Source: JBBIWA01 sp037439425 | GTDB taxonomy: Bacteria; Acidobacteriota; Blastocatellia; RBC074 | Assembly (NCBI GenBank): GCA_037439425.1 | Contig: JBBIWA010000005.1 | Span: 1-64,000 of the forward strand | DNA length: 64,000 nt | Reading direction: 5' to 3' | Shown: positions 53,055 through 62,288 of the stretch, piece by piece | Layout of the letters: each line of letters starts with the position of its first letter | Numbering within the stretch: the first letter of the stretch is position 1 | Translations under genes and position numbers: made by a program | Notes under the pieces: generated by a model | The model's database searches: none | Told to the model about the DNA's origin: nothing | Seen by the model: the letters and a program-made list of their open reading frames with translations, nothing else

Positions 53055-54680
53055 GTTCGGAGCCCGAGAGGCTCCCTTTAAACCTCACGCGCACGAAATA
53101 TACTATAACCTGGGTGAGTGAGCAAGCTCTCGTCCGCTCTGGGCGGGAAGTCAAGAGTTCTTCAAGCAGGCGGGACTGATTGTCCTTCACGATCTAATCA
53201 CCCTCACAATTTTTCACTACCTTGAAGTGTGCCGCCGCAGCAAGATTCCAGCAATTCCCACTCAAGCGGGAAACTAGTGGCCCAGAGTGTGCGCTTGTGC
53301 GCCTCACTGAGTCAGACGGCGCACCGATCGCGGAATATCGTAGATAGTAGCGGCAGCAAACGGCCGCCGCCCCAGCTTCGAGGAAGCTTGGTTGCCCGCA
53401 AGTGGGCTCCGGTACCGCTGATTGAAACGTGGGCCGCTTCGTAGCCATCTTTCTCCCCTCGCTGCGGAGCAGAGCATTGCCTGATTAAGAGCTGTTGGTT
53501 TCTTTGCTCAAATGCCACAACAACAATGCTGCGAGAACTCTCCACGACGAGCTTGGAAAAACCTACCCTCAAGATCGACCACAAGGAGGGCCGCGATAGG
53601 CCTTCAGGAGACTTATGACAGAGCCGAGCGGCATGCCTCCAACGCCTGGTGCGCTAAACACGCCAGCCCATTGAGAGGCCACGGCCTTGTGCTGTGAAGT
53701 TTCACGTTTCTGGCTAACATCAACGTTTTTTCCTAAACGCTCTCAATTCGCGGTTACAGTAACCAGGAGTGTGAGACTCCTCTTTGAATTTCGGATTGCG
53801 AATTGCGAATTGCGGATTTGGTAGCCAGGAGCGTGAGACTCCACTTTGAATTTCGGATTGCGAATTGCGAATTGCGGATTTGGTAGCCAGGAGCGTGAGA
53901 CTCCACGGCGCAAGGCCGTGGCCTCTTCGAGCTGCAGCGATCTGTTCAGTAGCCAGGAGCGTGAGACTCCACGGCACAAGGCCGCGGCCTCTTCAAGCTA
54001 CGGCGATCTGTTCGGTTGAAGTCGAAAGCGAGCGGGTAATACTTCTCACCACTCGGTCACAAACCGCACCCCCCATCCGACTCTCCGTCGTCCGCTCTAA
54101 GACCTCAGGCTGTGACCTGCCGCAACGGCTCGGTCGGCACCACGTCCAAGCTCTCTCGCATATGCGTATCAGACACTATCCCCTATACCTCAAAGACTCG
54201 TTCCAGCTTCCGCTCGCCCAGCTTCGTTCTTTATCCCTCGCTGAACTGCCAGCCAGCTCGGCTGTTGAAAGAAGAACAATGTGCTGAGGTGCCACCCCAG
54301 CTACTGCGAAAGCGGTCTCGCGCCCACGACTCTCAAAGGAGTTGCTTGAAGACTTCAGGGTGAAGTAAATCTCGAAAAGCTTCAAAAGTTAAACTCTTGA
54401 GTGGTCTGATGGCGGGAGTTTAATGGTTTACTTTTCACCTCTCACGCGCTTTTTACGATTTCAGAACCTCTCCTGGTTTAAGCGCAGAAACTCTTTTGTC
54501 TCATTCAACTATTTACAGCCGTATCCGGCTAAGCAGGAATGCTGCCCACAAGGCGCCTCCCCTCCGGGAGGAGGGGAAAAATTCAAGCCCATGGGGCATA
54601 AGGAGACAACTGCGGATTGGGCCTCACTGACTGGGGGCTCATCCTGCCTGTAGATGCTTTCTTCCTACAGCCTGCTTCAG
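53055..54680. other. 1.6-kb repeat-rich region without genes
   Basis: No coding sequence is supported. 53673-53998 is repeat family B with two 62-base tandem units. 53055-53672 and 54000-54680 hold several open frames with no family resemblance and unusual amino-acid composition. A palindrome, CCTCCCCTCCGGGAGGAGGG, lies at 54566-54586. Confidence 0.6.
53673..53998. repeat. Dispersed repeat family B, copy 3, with 62-base tandem units
   Basis: 53673-53800 matches 113-245. From 53771 two 62-base units (GTGAGACTCC..TTTGAATTTCGGATTGCGAA, then ATTGCGGATTTGGTAGCCAG) follow head to tail at 53771 and 53833. Two more family B hairpins (GTGAGACTCCACGGCGCAAG, then GCCGTGGCCTC) end near 53930 and 53995. 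Confidence 0.85.
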
Positions 54681-55928
54681 CTAAAACAGTCGGCGCGTGA
54701 GATTAAAGCCAATGGTCAGCCCTTTGAAGGACTCCTCCAACAAGCCTGGGCCAAAGATCGAGCCGCGCGTGCCAGAGCGCTGAGCGAAAGTGGTTCCCAC
54801 GCCGTTGCTGAAAACCAGGCTGAAGACGTGACGGCGTGAAGCTGTCATCTTTTGAATGCCAAAACCGAAGACCGGGCGGGTGGAGCCTAATCGGCCTTCT
54901 TCGTTCAGGCGATAGTCTGCTTCGGCCATCAACGCCACCAGCGGCCTGAGATTGAATGCGCCGCCGACGCCGAGAGAGACCGAGGTCTCCCTTTCTCGCA
55001 TGGGGATGTTACGCTCTGGATTGACGAAGGCGCGCAGTGAATAGTTATTGATTGATACGGTCGGCACGAGGTAAAGCTGCGCGTGTTGCGTGATGCTGCG
55101 CGCCAGTGTGAACTCCAGACTGGGGACGAAGGTGCGTTGGAAATTGTCGCGCCCTTCTAGCCCAACACGCGCCATCGCTGTAAAAGGATGCCCATTCTGT
55201 TCGTCGAGCAGATGAGCCCCAGCATAGACCAGGATCGGGCGACCGACAGCATTGGGTGAACGGTAGGCCCCCACATGAATGCGCTCGGTGAGGCCGTAGA
55301 CGAAACCAAAGGAGGGAACGGCAAAACCGTCCAGCCCGAAGAGACCTGCTGGATCGGTTGTCTCGAAATCGCCGAAGGGGAACCGATGTGTGAAATCCAC
55401 CCAGAGTGAGCCTTTCGGAATCGGCTTGGCGGTCGGCAGATTGATCAGCCGCACATCGCCCTGACGGTAGACGTTGGCTGGCTCAGGCTCTGGCGTGGGC
55501 TGGGGTTTGGCCGCTATCTCAGCTGGCTTCTCTGGCGCGACTTCGCTGACGGTGCGCGCTCTGGTGTCAATGAGAAAGCGCCTCCCGCCAAGCTCCACAA
55601 TCGCCTGCGAGTCCGATCCTTCGACAAAAGTCACAGGTGGTGGCGCTACCTGGGAAGCTGCTTCTGGAAGGAAGCGATCCGGGAAGCGCTTCCTCAGTTC
55701 AGGAGTGATCTTAAAACCCGCGCGAGCAAACGCCTGGCCGAATTCATTGCGTTCGCCGCCACCTGTTGGATTGATATGGCAGACCGAACATTTACTGCGC
55801 AGCTCGGGGCGCGAGTATGGATCAGCGGCGAAGATCGCCAGATACTCAGGTCGCGCTTGCACCGTCAGCGCAAGCAGCAGCGACGCAACGATAATAGTGA
55901 TCAGTTTGACAATCGCGATTCTTGACAT
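54681..55928 (-). CDS. Outer-membrane beta-barrel protein with N-terminal c-type haem motif
   Basis: A 415-residue exported protein of the DUF5777 style. Signal peptide to about residue 25 (LITIIVASLLLALTVQA). A CxxCH haem-binding motif (C47-S-V-C50-H51) stands in a short domain with NPTGGGERNEFGQAFARAG, close to motifs of exported multihaem or cytochrome-like proteins. A proline-rich linker near 150 leads to a beta-barrel-like C-terminal 250 residues ending in NLTRRLF, with a terminal aromatic. It could couple an electron carrier to the outer membrane, perhaps as part of extracellular electron transfer; that is inference. It is followed on the minus strand by a repeat-rich region. The ATG at 55928 is used. 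Confidence 0.78.
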   Translation of the reverse strand: MSRIAIVKLITIIVASLLLALTVQARPEYLAIFAADPYSRPELRSKCSVCHINPTGGGERNEFGQAFARAGFKITPELRKRFPDRFLPEAASQVAPPPVTFVEGSDSQAIVELGGRRFLIDTRARTVSEVAPEKPAEIAAKPQPTPEPEPANVYRQGDVRLINLPTAKPIPKGSLWVDFTHRFPFGDFETTDPAGLFGLDGFAVPSFGFVYGLTERIHVGAYRSPNAVGRPILVYAGAHLLDEQNGHPFTAMARVGLEGRDNFQRTFVPSLEFTLARSITQHAQLYLVPTVSINNYSLRAFVNPERNIPMRERETSVSLGVGGAFNLRPLVALMAEADYRLNEEGRLGSTRPVFGFGIQKMTASRRHVFSLVFSNGVGTTFAQRSGTRGSIFGPGLLEESFKGLTIGFNLTRRLF

Positions 55929-55977
55929 AATAAACCCATGATGAAAGGAGAGTAATGAGCAAACTCCCTTTCTGATC

Positions 55978-56754
55978 TCATCTCCCTTTGAATTCAGGTT
56001 TGCGCTTCTCTAGAAAAGCGCGCACGCCTTCCTCTTTGTCTTCGCTGGAGAAGCAAAGAGCGAACAAATCAATCTCTTGTTCCAAGCCTTCACGCAGATT
56101 CATACGCGCTGCATTCTTCACGGCAGTCTTGGCCATCATCAGCGCCACCGGGCTCTTCTCGGCAATCTTGTTGGCCAGCTCCATTGTCTTGGCTTCGAGT
56201 TGATCAGCCGGATAGACTTCGTTGACCAGCCCCAGCCGATAAGCTTCCTGCGCGTCAATCATCTCACCGGTCAAGATCATCTGCATGGCCTTGCCTTCTC
56301 CGATCAAGCGGGTGAGGCGTTGCGTGCCGCCGCCGCCGGGAATGATGCCTAGATTGATCTCCGGCTGGCCGAAGCGCGCGCGGTCGCTCGCGATGCGGAT
56401 GTCGCAAGCAAGCGCCAACTCGCAACCACCGCCCAAGCAGTAGCCATTGATCATGGCGATGATCGGCTTGGGAAAGTCTTCAGCAGCAGTGAAAATGCTT
56501 TTGGCGCGCATCACCCGGCGTTGCTCAAGCGCCGTGCGAGCTTCGAACTCCGAGATGTCAGCGCCAGCAACGAAAGACTTTTCGCCAGCGCCAGTGATGA
56601 CGGCGACGCGAATTTCCTCATCGTCGCGCAACGTCTCGAGCATTTCGGCCAGTTCCCGGCGCGTCTGGATATTGAGGGCGTTGAGTTTATCAGGACGATT
56701 GATAGTGATCAGCGCGATGCGGCCGCGCTTTTCGAGCAGAACATTTTCGGGCAT
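55978..56754 (-). CDS. Enoyl-CoA hydratase / crotonase family protein
   Basis: A 258-residue crotonase. It hydrates enoyl-CoA to 3-hydroxyacyl-CoA. Both catalytic glutamates are present in their usual places: GGGCELALACD and FGQPEINLGIIPGGGGTQRL. The oxyanion-hole segment SFVAGADISEF lies near 65. Length and motifs fit a short-chain crotonase. The ATG at 56754 is preceded by AGGAG (complement of 56764-56768), which is the tail of a family A repeat. With the dehydrogenase gene 510 bases upstream on the same strand it makes a beta-oxidation-like pair, but the gap makes one operon doubtful. Confidence 0.92.
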   Translation of the reverse strand: MPENVLLEKRGRIALITINRPDKLNALNIQTRRELAEMLETLRDDEEIRVAVITGAGEKSFVAGADISEFEARTALEQRRVMRAKSIFTAAEDFPKPIIAMINGYCLGGGCELALACDIRIASDRARFGQPEINLGIIPGGGGTQRLTRLIGEGKAMQMILTGEMIDAQEAYRLGLVNEVYPADQLEAKTMELANKIAEKSPVALMMAKTAVKNAARMNLREGLEQEIDLFALCFSSEDKEEGVRAFLEKRKPEFKGR

Positions 56755-57265
56755 CTCTTTTCACTCCTGTGGAAAATCCCTGGGTACGCACGCATCCTTG
56801 CGTGCCTGTCTTCGTTGAGAAGGCCCTGGCTGGAGACTGAGCACGCTTGCAGGCGTGCGCTCCCAGAATTCGGAAAATCCCTGGGTACGCTGCTCGTCTC
56901 GCCCGCAATGTATTTTCATCGCTCTCGGGGCGTTGTGCGAGCGACCTGAATGACTTCTTAGGAAATGTCGAGCCACTTGTTAGTTGGCCCCTCTCTTTCC
57001 TGCTCTCTCCGTTTGGCACTCCTGGACAAACTGACCGCTCCGGTCCGACATCGTGCGGCGGCGCTTGTTTCAAGGCGCCCTCACACAACCCGGACGACTT
57101 CTGCGGAAATAAACCACAAAGGGCACGCAAGATCACGAAGAAGGGAAGATCATCTTTGTAGTTCTTTGTGCTCCTCGTGGTTTGATTTTCTTCCTTTCTC
57201 CCGCGTCGCAGGAGCGGGATAAAAACTCCCCGGTTTGATTGTTGTTCGCCGATTAGTTAACAGAC
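56755..57265. other. Gap between the crotonase and hydroxyacyl-CoA dehydrogenase genes
   Basis: 510 bases without a gene. A family A repeat covers 56764-56890. An inverted element, AAACCACAAAGGGCAC... with GTGCTCCTCGTGGTTT, spans 57111-57185. The rest has no visible feature. Confidence 0.6.
56764..56890 (-). repeat. Dispersed repeat family A upstream of the crotonase gene, supplying its ribosome-binding site
   Basis: On the minus strand it ends in CGCAAGGATGCGTGCGTACC, CAGGGATTTTCC and ACAGGAG; AGGAG lies 9 bases before the crotonase ATG at 56754. A second, partial left end (GGAAAATCCCTGGGTACGC) follows at 56872. Confidence 0.8.
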
Positions 57266-58129
57266 TCATTCATCCCAGCGGTAGAATCCCTCGCCCGTTT
57301 TTTTGCCCAGCTTGCCTTCGGCTACCTTGCGTTTGAGGATCTCTGGCGGACGGAAACGTTCACCCAGCTTGGAGTGGAGGTACTGAGCGACGCTCAGGCG
57401 AATATCTAGGCCGACCAGATCAGTCAGGCGCAGCGGCCCCATCGGGTGGTTGTAGCCGAGCTCCAGCGCCTTATCAATGTCAGCGGCTGAAGCGACACCC
57501 TCTTCCAGCATCCGCATCGCTTCCAGACCGAGGCAGATGCCCAGCCGGCTCGTCGCAAAGCCGGGTACATCACGCACCACAATCGCCTCCTTCTTCATCC
57601 GCGCCCCCACTTCTCTGGCCACCTGCAATGCCGTCTCGCTGGTTTGCTCGGTGAGGACGATTTCAAGCAGCTTCATAATGTGGGCTGGATTGAAGAAGTG
57701 CATGCCAATGAGCCGCTCTGGACGGGTGAGAGGCGAGGCGATTTCGGCGATGCTTAGTGATGAGGTGTTGGTGGCCAATACCGTGTGTGCGGGGCAGAGT
57801 GTCTCAACCTGCCGCAGCAGATCGCGCTTGGCATTCAGATCCTCCACAATCGCCTCGATCACTAAATCGGCTGAGGCCACTGCTTGCTCCAGCCTAGTAG
57901 TCGTTTGCACCGCCGCCAGCATTCTCTCCTTCTCTTCTTCGGTCAGTTTGCCGCGAGTGATTCCCTGAGTCAAATTGTGGGTGATGCGCTGCTGCGCGCG
58001 TGCCAGTAAATCCTCGTTGAGGTCGTGCAACCATACGCTGTAACCCCCTTGGGCTGCTATCTGTGCGATCCCGTGCCCCATGGTGCCTGCGCCGATAACA
58101 GCGATGGTGCTAGTTTCGTGAACGCTCAT
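57266..58129 (-). CDS. 3-hydroxybutyryl-CoA / 3-hydroxyacyl-CoA dehydrogenase
   Basis: A 287-residue NAD(P)-dependent enzyme of the HBD/FadB2/PaaH type that oxidises 3-hydroxyacyl-CoA to 3-ketoacyl-CoA, or the reverse. The N-terminal Rossmann motif is IGAGTMGHGIAQIAAQGGY. The catalytic His is in GMHFFNPAHIMKLLEIV, and the motif DVPGFATSRLG replaces the more common PGFVxNR, as in a recognised subgroup. The C-terminal helical domain is complete (TDLVGLDIRLSVAQYLHSKL, then KTGEGFYRW). It is the first gene of the minus-strand pair with the crotonase. The ATG at 58129 diverges from the dienelactone hydrolase gene. Confidence 0.92.
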   Translation of the reverse strand: MSVHETSTIAVIGAGTMGHGIAQIAAQGGYSVWLHDLNEDLLARAQQRITHNLTQGITRGKLTEEEKERMLAAVQTTTRLEQAVASADLVIEAIVEDLNAKRDLLRQVETLCPAHTVLATNTSSLSIAEIASPLTRPERLIGMHFFNPAHIMKLLEIVLTEQTSETALQVAREVGARMKKEAIVVRDVPGFATSRLGICLGLEAMRMLEEGVASAADIDKALELGYNHPMGPLRLTDLVGLDIRLSVAQYLHSKLGERFRPPEILKRKVAEGKLGKKTGEGFYRWDE

Positions 58130-58388
58130 CCTGGTCAGTCCTTATGGTGATGTTGCCTGCTGAAGTGGCATTATGCTTTGGCGGCCGCTGTGAAATCAAG
58201 TGAAGCGGCGTGAGGAAGGATTGGCCGTGACTTGGAGCCCAGATTTTGCGCGAGGTTCTTTGCTCCTTGCGCCACCTCTGGCTTCTCGCTATAGTTGGGG
58301 AAGTCATCTGTTTTATTTTCACCAGCTAGGATTGAATGAGCAGCTCGGCTGCATTGGCTAAATCATCTTGAGTGGAAAGGAGATTGCT

Positions 58389-59093
58389 ATGGCAAACATC
58401 ACTACCTCAGAGGTTAAATTCACCGCAGGCGGTAAAGAAGTCAGCGGTTATTTAGCGCGTCCAGCAGACGTGGCCAAAGCCCCGGCAGTAATTGTGATTC
58501 AAGAATGGTGGGGACTTAACGATCACATCAGAGACGTTGCTCGCCGCTACGCGGGCGCCGGCTTTGTGGCTGCAGCTCCGGACCTCTACGATGGCGTCGT
58601 GACGCGAGACCCGCAAGAGGCGTCAAAGCTGATGAGCCAGCTCAAACACGAAAAGGCGCTCGACTATCTGAACACGGTGGTGCAGCACCTGCGCGCAGCA
58701 GATTATGTCACCAAGCTGGGAGTGACCGGCTTCTGCATGGGTGGGACCTTCGCTCTGCTGCTGCCGTGCCACACTCAACTTGAAGCTGCAGTCCCCTTCT
58801 ACGGCGATGTGCCAGAGGATACCTCGATCATTGCTAAACTGAGTTGCCCTGTGCTCTTCATCGGTGGCGAGAAGGATGAATGGATTACGGTCGAGAAGAT
58901 GAACCGCTTGAGCGAGGCGCTGAAGAGATATGGCAAGGAAGGTGAAGTGAAGATTTACAAAGATGCACCGCACGCCTTCTTCAATGACACGCGCCCGGAG
59001 GTCTATCGTCCTCAAGACGCGCAAGATGCCTGGAATCGCGCTCTTGAATTCTTCTCGCGCCATCTGGGTAAAGGGCAAGCTGCCACTGTCTAG
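58389..59093 (+). CDS. Dienelactone hydrolase family protein
   Basis: A 234-residue alpha/beta hydrolase. The catalytic triad is Cys (GFCMGGTFAL), Asp (GEKDEW) and His (DAPHAFFND), as in dienelactone hydrolase, which opens dienelactones in chloroaromatic degradation; many family members act on other esters. Residues near the N-terminus (EVKFTAGGKEVSGYLARP) start the family. The start is the ATG at 58389, with AAAGGAG five bases upstream; an earlier in-frame ATG at 58368 is not preferred. It is divergent from the hydroxyacyl-CoA dehydrogenase gene. The SDR gene follows after 63 bases. Confidence 0.9.
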   Translation: MANITTSEVKFTAGGKEVSGYLARPADVAKAPAVIVIQEWWGLNDHIRDVARRYAGAGFVAAAPDLYDGVVTRDPQEASKLMSQLKHEKALDYLNTVVQHLRAADYVTKLGVTGFCMGGTFALLLPCHTQLEAAVPFYGDVPEDTSIIAKLSCPVLFIGGEKDEWITVEKMNRLSEALKRYGKEGEVKIYKDAPHAFFNDTRPEVYRPQDAQDAWNRALEFFSRHLGKGQAATV

Positions 59094-59156
59094 ACAGTAA
59101 GATCGTAGGGAGTGGGCTGCTGCCGGCTGGGGCGGCCTGCGGCTGATTGTGGAGCG

Positions 59157-59963
59157 ATGGATCACGAGAGAGCGACTTTCATGGCCGAACCTTCGTCACT
59201 TGCCAGAGGCGCTGTGGCACTCATCACCGGAGCCTCATCCGGGATCGGGCGCGCTACCGCCCTGGCGCTCGCTCGCCGCCATCTCCGTCTGGCTTTGCTG
59301 GCACGCTCAGCAGAACGACTTGAGCAGGTCCGGGCAGAGGCCGAAGAGCAAGGTAGCGGTGAGGCACTGGCTCTGGTCTGCGATGTGCGCCAGGAGAGTG
59401 AGGTCGAACGCGCCGTGGCAACTGTGCGCAACAGATTCGGGCGCATAGACATTCTGATCAACAGCGCTGGTCTCAGCCTGAATGGCGAAGTAGATGGTTA
59501 CCCGCTTGAGGATTGGCACGCTGTGATTGAGACCAATCTGACGGGCACCTTTTTGACCTGCCGCGCGGTGCTCCCGGCGATGAAAAGTCAGGGTGGCGGG
59601 CAGATCATCAACATCTCTTCAGGCGCGGGACGCAATGGGATCAAACAGATGGCTGCCTACTGCGCGTCAAAGTTTGGTGTCATCGGCTTTACTGAATCGC
59701 TGGCGCTGGAGGTGCGCAACCAAAATATTCGAGTTTCAGTCTTGCTCCCCGGCTCGGTCGCGACTAATTTCTCGCAGACGGCAAGGCGCGAAAAGAAAAC
59801 TGATGAAGCGGGCGGTGGCAGTCGCGACATCGGCTATTCGCTGACTCCAGAGGAAGTCGCCTCCGTCATCGTTTCTATGCTTGCACAACCCGACCAAGCC
59901 TGGATGAGCGAGGTCGTCCTGCGCCCGCTGAATTTAGAATTGCGACGAAGCCTTGGTCCTTGA
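59157..59963 (+). CDS. Short-chain dehydrogenase/reductase
   Basis: A 268-residue SDR from the ATG at 59157 (GGAG two bases before); an ATG at 59181 would give 260 residues. The NAD(P) motif is TGASSGIGRATALALARR, the structural NNAG motif appears as NSAG, and the catalytic Ser is in IINISSGAGRNG followed by YCASK (YxxxK). It resembles ketoacyl-ACP reductase/ribitol dehydrogenase-like members; substrate not assignable. A hairpin, ACTGGCA-CGG-TGCCAGT (59972-59988), lies 9 bases after its stop. Confidence 0.9.
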   Translation: MDHERATFMAEPSSLARGAVALITGASSGIGRATALALARRHLRLALLARSAERLEQVRAEAEEQGSGEALALVCDVRQESEVERAVATVRNRFGRIDILINSAGLSLNGEVDGYPLEDWHAVIETNLTGTFLTCRAVLPAMKSQGGGQIINISSGAGRNGIKQMAAYCASKFGVIGFTESLALEVRNQNIRVSVLLPGSVATNFSQTARREKKTDEAGGGSRDIGYSLTPEEVASVIVSMLAQPDQAWMSEVVLRPLNLELRRSLGP

Positions 59964-59971
59964 GCCAAAGG

Positions 59972-59988
59972 ACTGGCACGGTGCCAGT
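59972..59988 (+). terminator. Small hairpin after the SDR gene
   Basis: ACTGGCA and TGCCAGT pair across a 3-base loop, with no T-tract, so it is a weak terminator candidate between the SDR and BON-domain genes. Confidence 0.4.
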
Positions 59989-60030
59989 TAAGCTCGCTAA
60001 CAGTCAAGCCCCGTGACAGAGGGTCAAAGC

Positions 60031-61341
60031 ATGCAGACTAAGCAAGGCATCTGTTCAGCTTGCGGTCAAAGGCTCAGCCAGAACGTGTTAATCTGTCCAC
60101 ATTGTGGAGCTAGACAGGAGACTGTTTGGGAGTCTCGCAGGTCGCAGGCAAGCGGTAACACTGAGGCTGAGCAGCCACAAAGGGAGCAAGAAACGAGGCC
60201 GGTTATTCCCATCGAGCGCCCGCCTCTTTCGCGCTCGCAACCTTCACCTTACCCGGCGGACCTGGTCTATCTTGCGCCGCCGAATGATTTGCCACGTTTT
60301 TCGCGCTTCACGCCATACCACCTGACCCTTTTGGCTGCGGGGCTGGCTTTGGTTTTCTTGATCTCAGCGGTAGGCTATCTGCTGTGGCGCCAGCAGACCC
60401 GCGAGGAACAGAATCTGGCTCATCAATTAGCTCTGATCCAGCCTTCACCTTCCCCCACGCTGGCTGTGGACTTGCCCCCTACGCCGGCTCCGATTGATGA
60501 CCAAACGATTGCGCAAGCTGTCAAGGCTGCTCTCATGGAGTACAACCCTCAGGGTGCAGCACATTATCAGTTTGAGGTCAAAGATGGGGTCGTCACCCTC
60601 AGCGGCGAGGCAGAGAATCAACCGGAGAAGGATGGGGCCGAGAACGTCATCAAGGCAGTTGCGGGCGTCAGGTGGGTGATCAATAAGCTGAGTGTCAAAG
60701 CTGAGCCTCAAGTGGTTCCAGTCAAACTCAACGAGGTTGAGGCGAAACGGTTGGAAGAGGCTTTGCGCCAGCAATTGCTCGAAGAACAACAACGCCGAGA
60801 AGAAGAGCAACGTCACCAGGCCGAGCTGGAAGCGCAACGTGAAGCTGAGCGGCAACGCCGCGAACTGGTGCTGGCTCAACAGCGAGCAGAAGAAGCGGCG
60901 TTGCGCAAAGCGGCCGAAGAACAGCTTCAGCGCGAAGCCGCCGAATATGAGCGTCGTCAGGAGGAGAGGCGCCGGTTAGAAGCGGAGCGACGCGCGCGCG
61001 CTGAACAGGCGCGTCTGCTGGCCAGTACTTTGCCTACTGGGACGGTGGCTTGGAGCGGAATCGTGGACGGAGTGGTCGAGGTGCTCTTCAGCGGCTCAAG
61101 CGCTTCTGTTCGCCATTTCAACGGAGAGCCGCCGCGCGAGGCGCATGCCTCCTTCAGCGCCCCAATCCCGCGCTCGCCAGTTAACGTCAAACTACTCTCT
61201 ACTAGTGGCCGCGGCACTATCGAGATTGTTCAGGAACCTTCGGCGGCCAACGGTTACACCACTATTGTCCGGATAGATGACAGCAACAACAGCGGCAGCA
61301 AACGTTATGCATTCACCTTGCGCTGGTTGGTCCCAGAGTAA
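60031..61341 (+). CDS. Zinc-ribbon / BON domain / coiled-coil membrane protein
   Basis: A 436-residue protein from the ATG at 60031 (GAGGG 7 bases before; a GTG at 60013 lacks a ribosome-binding site). Domains in order: a zinc ribbon (C8, C11, C22, C25: CSACGQRL and CPHCGARQ), a proline-rich stretch, one transmembrane helix (97-119, YHLTLLAAGLALVFLISAVG), a BON domain (about 156-223, HYQFEVKDGVVTLSGEAENQ), a long charged coiled coil (about 235-340, rich in EEQRRQ) and a C-terminal beta domain ending FTLRWLVPE. BON domains bind membranes or peptidoglycan-associated ligands. The cytoplasmic zinc ribbon with an outward BON part suggests an envelope-linked sensor or scaffold. No function is established. 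Confidence 0.75.
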   Translation: MQTKQGICSACGQRLSQNVLICPHCGARQETVWESRRSQASGNTEAEQPQREQETRPVIPIERPPLSRSQPSPYPADLVYLAPPNDLPRFSRFTPYHLTLLAAGLALVFLISAVGYLLWRQQTREEQNLAHQLALIQPSPSPTLAVDLPPTPAPIDDQTIAQAVKAALMEYNPQGAAHYQFEVKDGVVTLSGEAENQPEKDGAENVIKAVAGVRWVINKLSVKAEPQVVPVKLNEVEAKRLEEALRQQLLEEQQRREEEQRHQAELEAQREAERQRRELVLAQQRAEEAALRKAAEEQLQREAAEYERRQEERRRLEAERRARAEQARLLASTLPTGTVAWSGIVDGVVEVLFSGSSASVRHFNGEPPREAHASFSAPIPRSPVNVKLLSTSGRGTIEIVQEPSAANGYTTIVRIDDSNNSGSKRYAFTLRWLVPE

Positions 61342-61407
61342 CGCGGAAAGAGATAACGAATCATCGCTGGAGAAGCTGCTGCTCTATCCCGAATACCCAA
61401 AGGTCTA

Positions 61408-62283
61408 ATGAAGAGATCAAGCCGAGCCCCGCGCCTTGGGCTGCACACAGGCATTGCCGGTGGTTTGCACCATTCAATCAACGAAGCTAAGGAGAAAGGC
61501 TGTCAGAGCTGGCAAATCTTCTCCCGCAATCCGCGGGGTTGGACAGCGCGCCCTTTAAGTGCAGAAGAGATTGCGCTCTTTCGCAAAGCGCGAGCGGAGG
61601 CCGGGCTTGATCCCTGCGTCATCCATGCCCCCTATCTGATCAATCTGGCGGCCAACAATCCGGAGATACGCGCTAAATCAATCGCTGCCTTCCGTGATGA
61701 ACTACAGCGCGGACTGGCGATCGGAGCGGATTACCTGGTGATCCATCCCGGCAGCGGAGGCGGCCTTTCAGTCGAGCAGGCGATTGCCAATTGTGCGACT
61801 GCAATCCAGGAAGCTGCAGCCGCGCTCATTGACCGACTCTGGCGCAACCAGTTCACCATCCTGATCGAGAACACTGCTGGACAGGGACATCAGATCGGGC
61901 GCAGCTTTGAGCAGGTGCGGGATATCATTCTTCTCTGCTCGCATCTGCCGGTGGGCATGTGTTTGGACACGGCACATTCGTTCGCGGCAGGTTATGATTG
62001 GCGTGACGCGAGAGCCTGCAACCGCGCCCTCACCCTGCTTGGAAGAACTGTCGGCTTTGATAGGGTGAAGGTGATTCACTTCAATGATTCAAAGGCCGCC
62101 TTCGGTTCGCAGGTGGACCGGCACTGGCATATTGGCAAAGGTGAGATAGGCTCGGCCGGGCTGGCGCGCATTCTTAATTATCCAAAATTTCGCCAGCTTC
62201 CCTTCATCCTGGAGACGCCTCAGGATGATAAGCGCGATGATCTCAAAAACCTGGCAGCCGCGCGCGCGCTCGTTGCTGCCTGA
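61408..62283 (+). CDS. nfo: Deoxyribonuclease IV (endonuclease IV, AP endonuclease)
   Basis: A 291-residue TIM-barrel AP endonuclease that cuts 5' of abasic sites. Three-metal-site motifs are present: IHAPYLINLA, ILIENTAG, GMCLDTAHSFAAGYDW, VIHFNDSKAAFGSQVDRHWH and FILETPQDD. Length is normal. The ATG at 61408 follows the BON gene by 66 bases, and the stop is 5 bases before nth, so nfo-nth form a base-excision-repair unit. Endonuclease III makes abasic sites; endonuclease IV processes the ends, so the pairing makes functional sense. Confidence 0.95.
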   Translation: MKRSSRAPRLGLHTGIAGGLHHSINEAKEKGCQSWQIFSRNPRGWTARPLSAEEIALFRKARAEAGLDPCVIHAPYLINLAANNPEIRAKSIAAFRDELQRGLAIGADYLVIHPGSGGGLSVEQAIANCATAIQEAAAALIDRLWRNQFTILIENTAGQGHQIGRSFEQVRDIILLCSHLPVGMCLDTAHSFAAGYDWRDARACNRALTLLGRTVGFDRVKVIHFNDSKAAFGSQVDRHWHIGKGEIGSAGLARILNYPKFRQLPFILETPQDDKRDDLKNLAAARALVAA

Positions 62284-62288
62284 ACGCT

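Noticed and set aside
54423..54653. Open frames in the 54-54.7 kb repeat-rich region
   Set aside because: Atypical composition, stop-free by chance in G+C-rich DNA; no motif.
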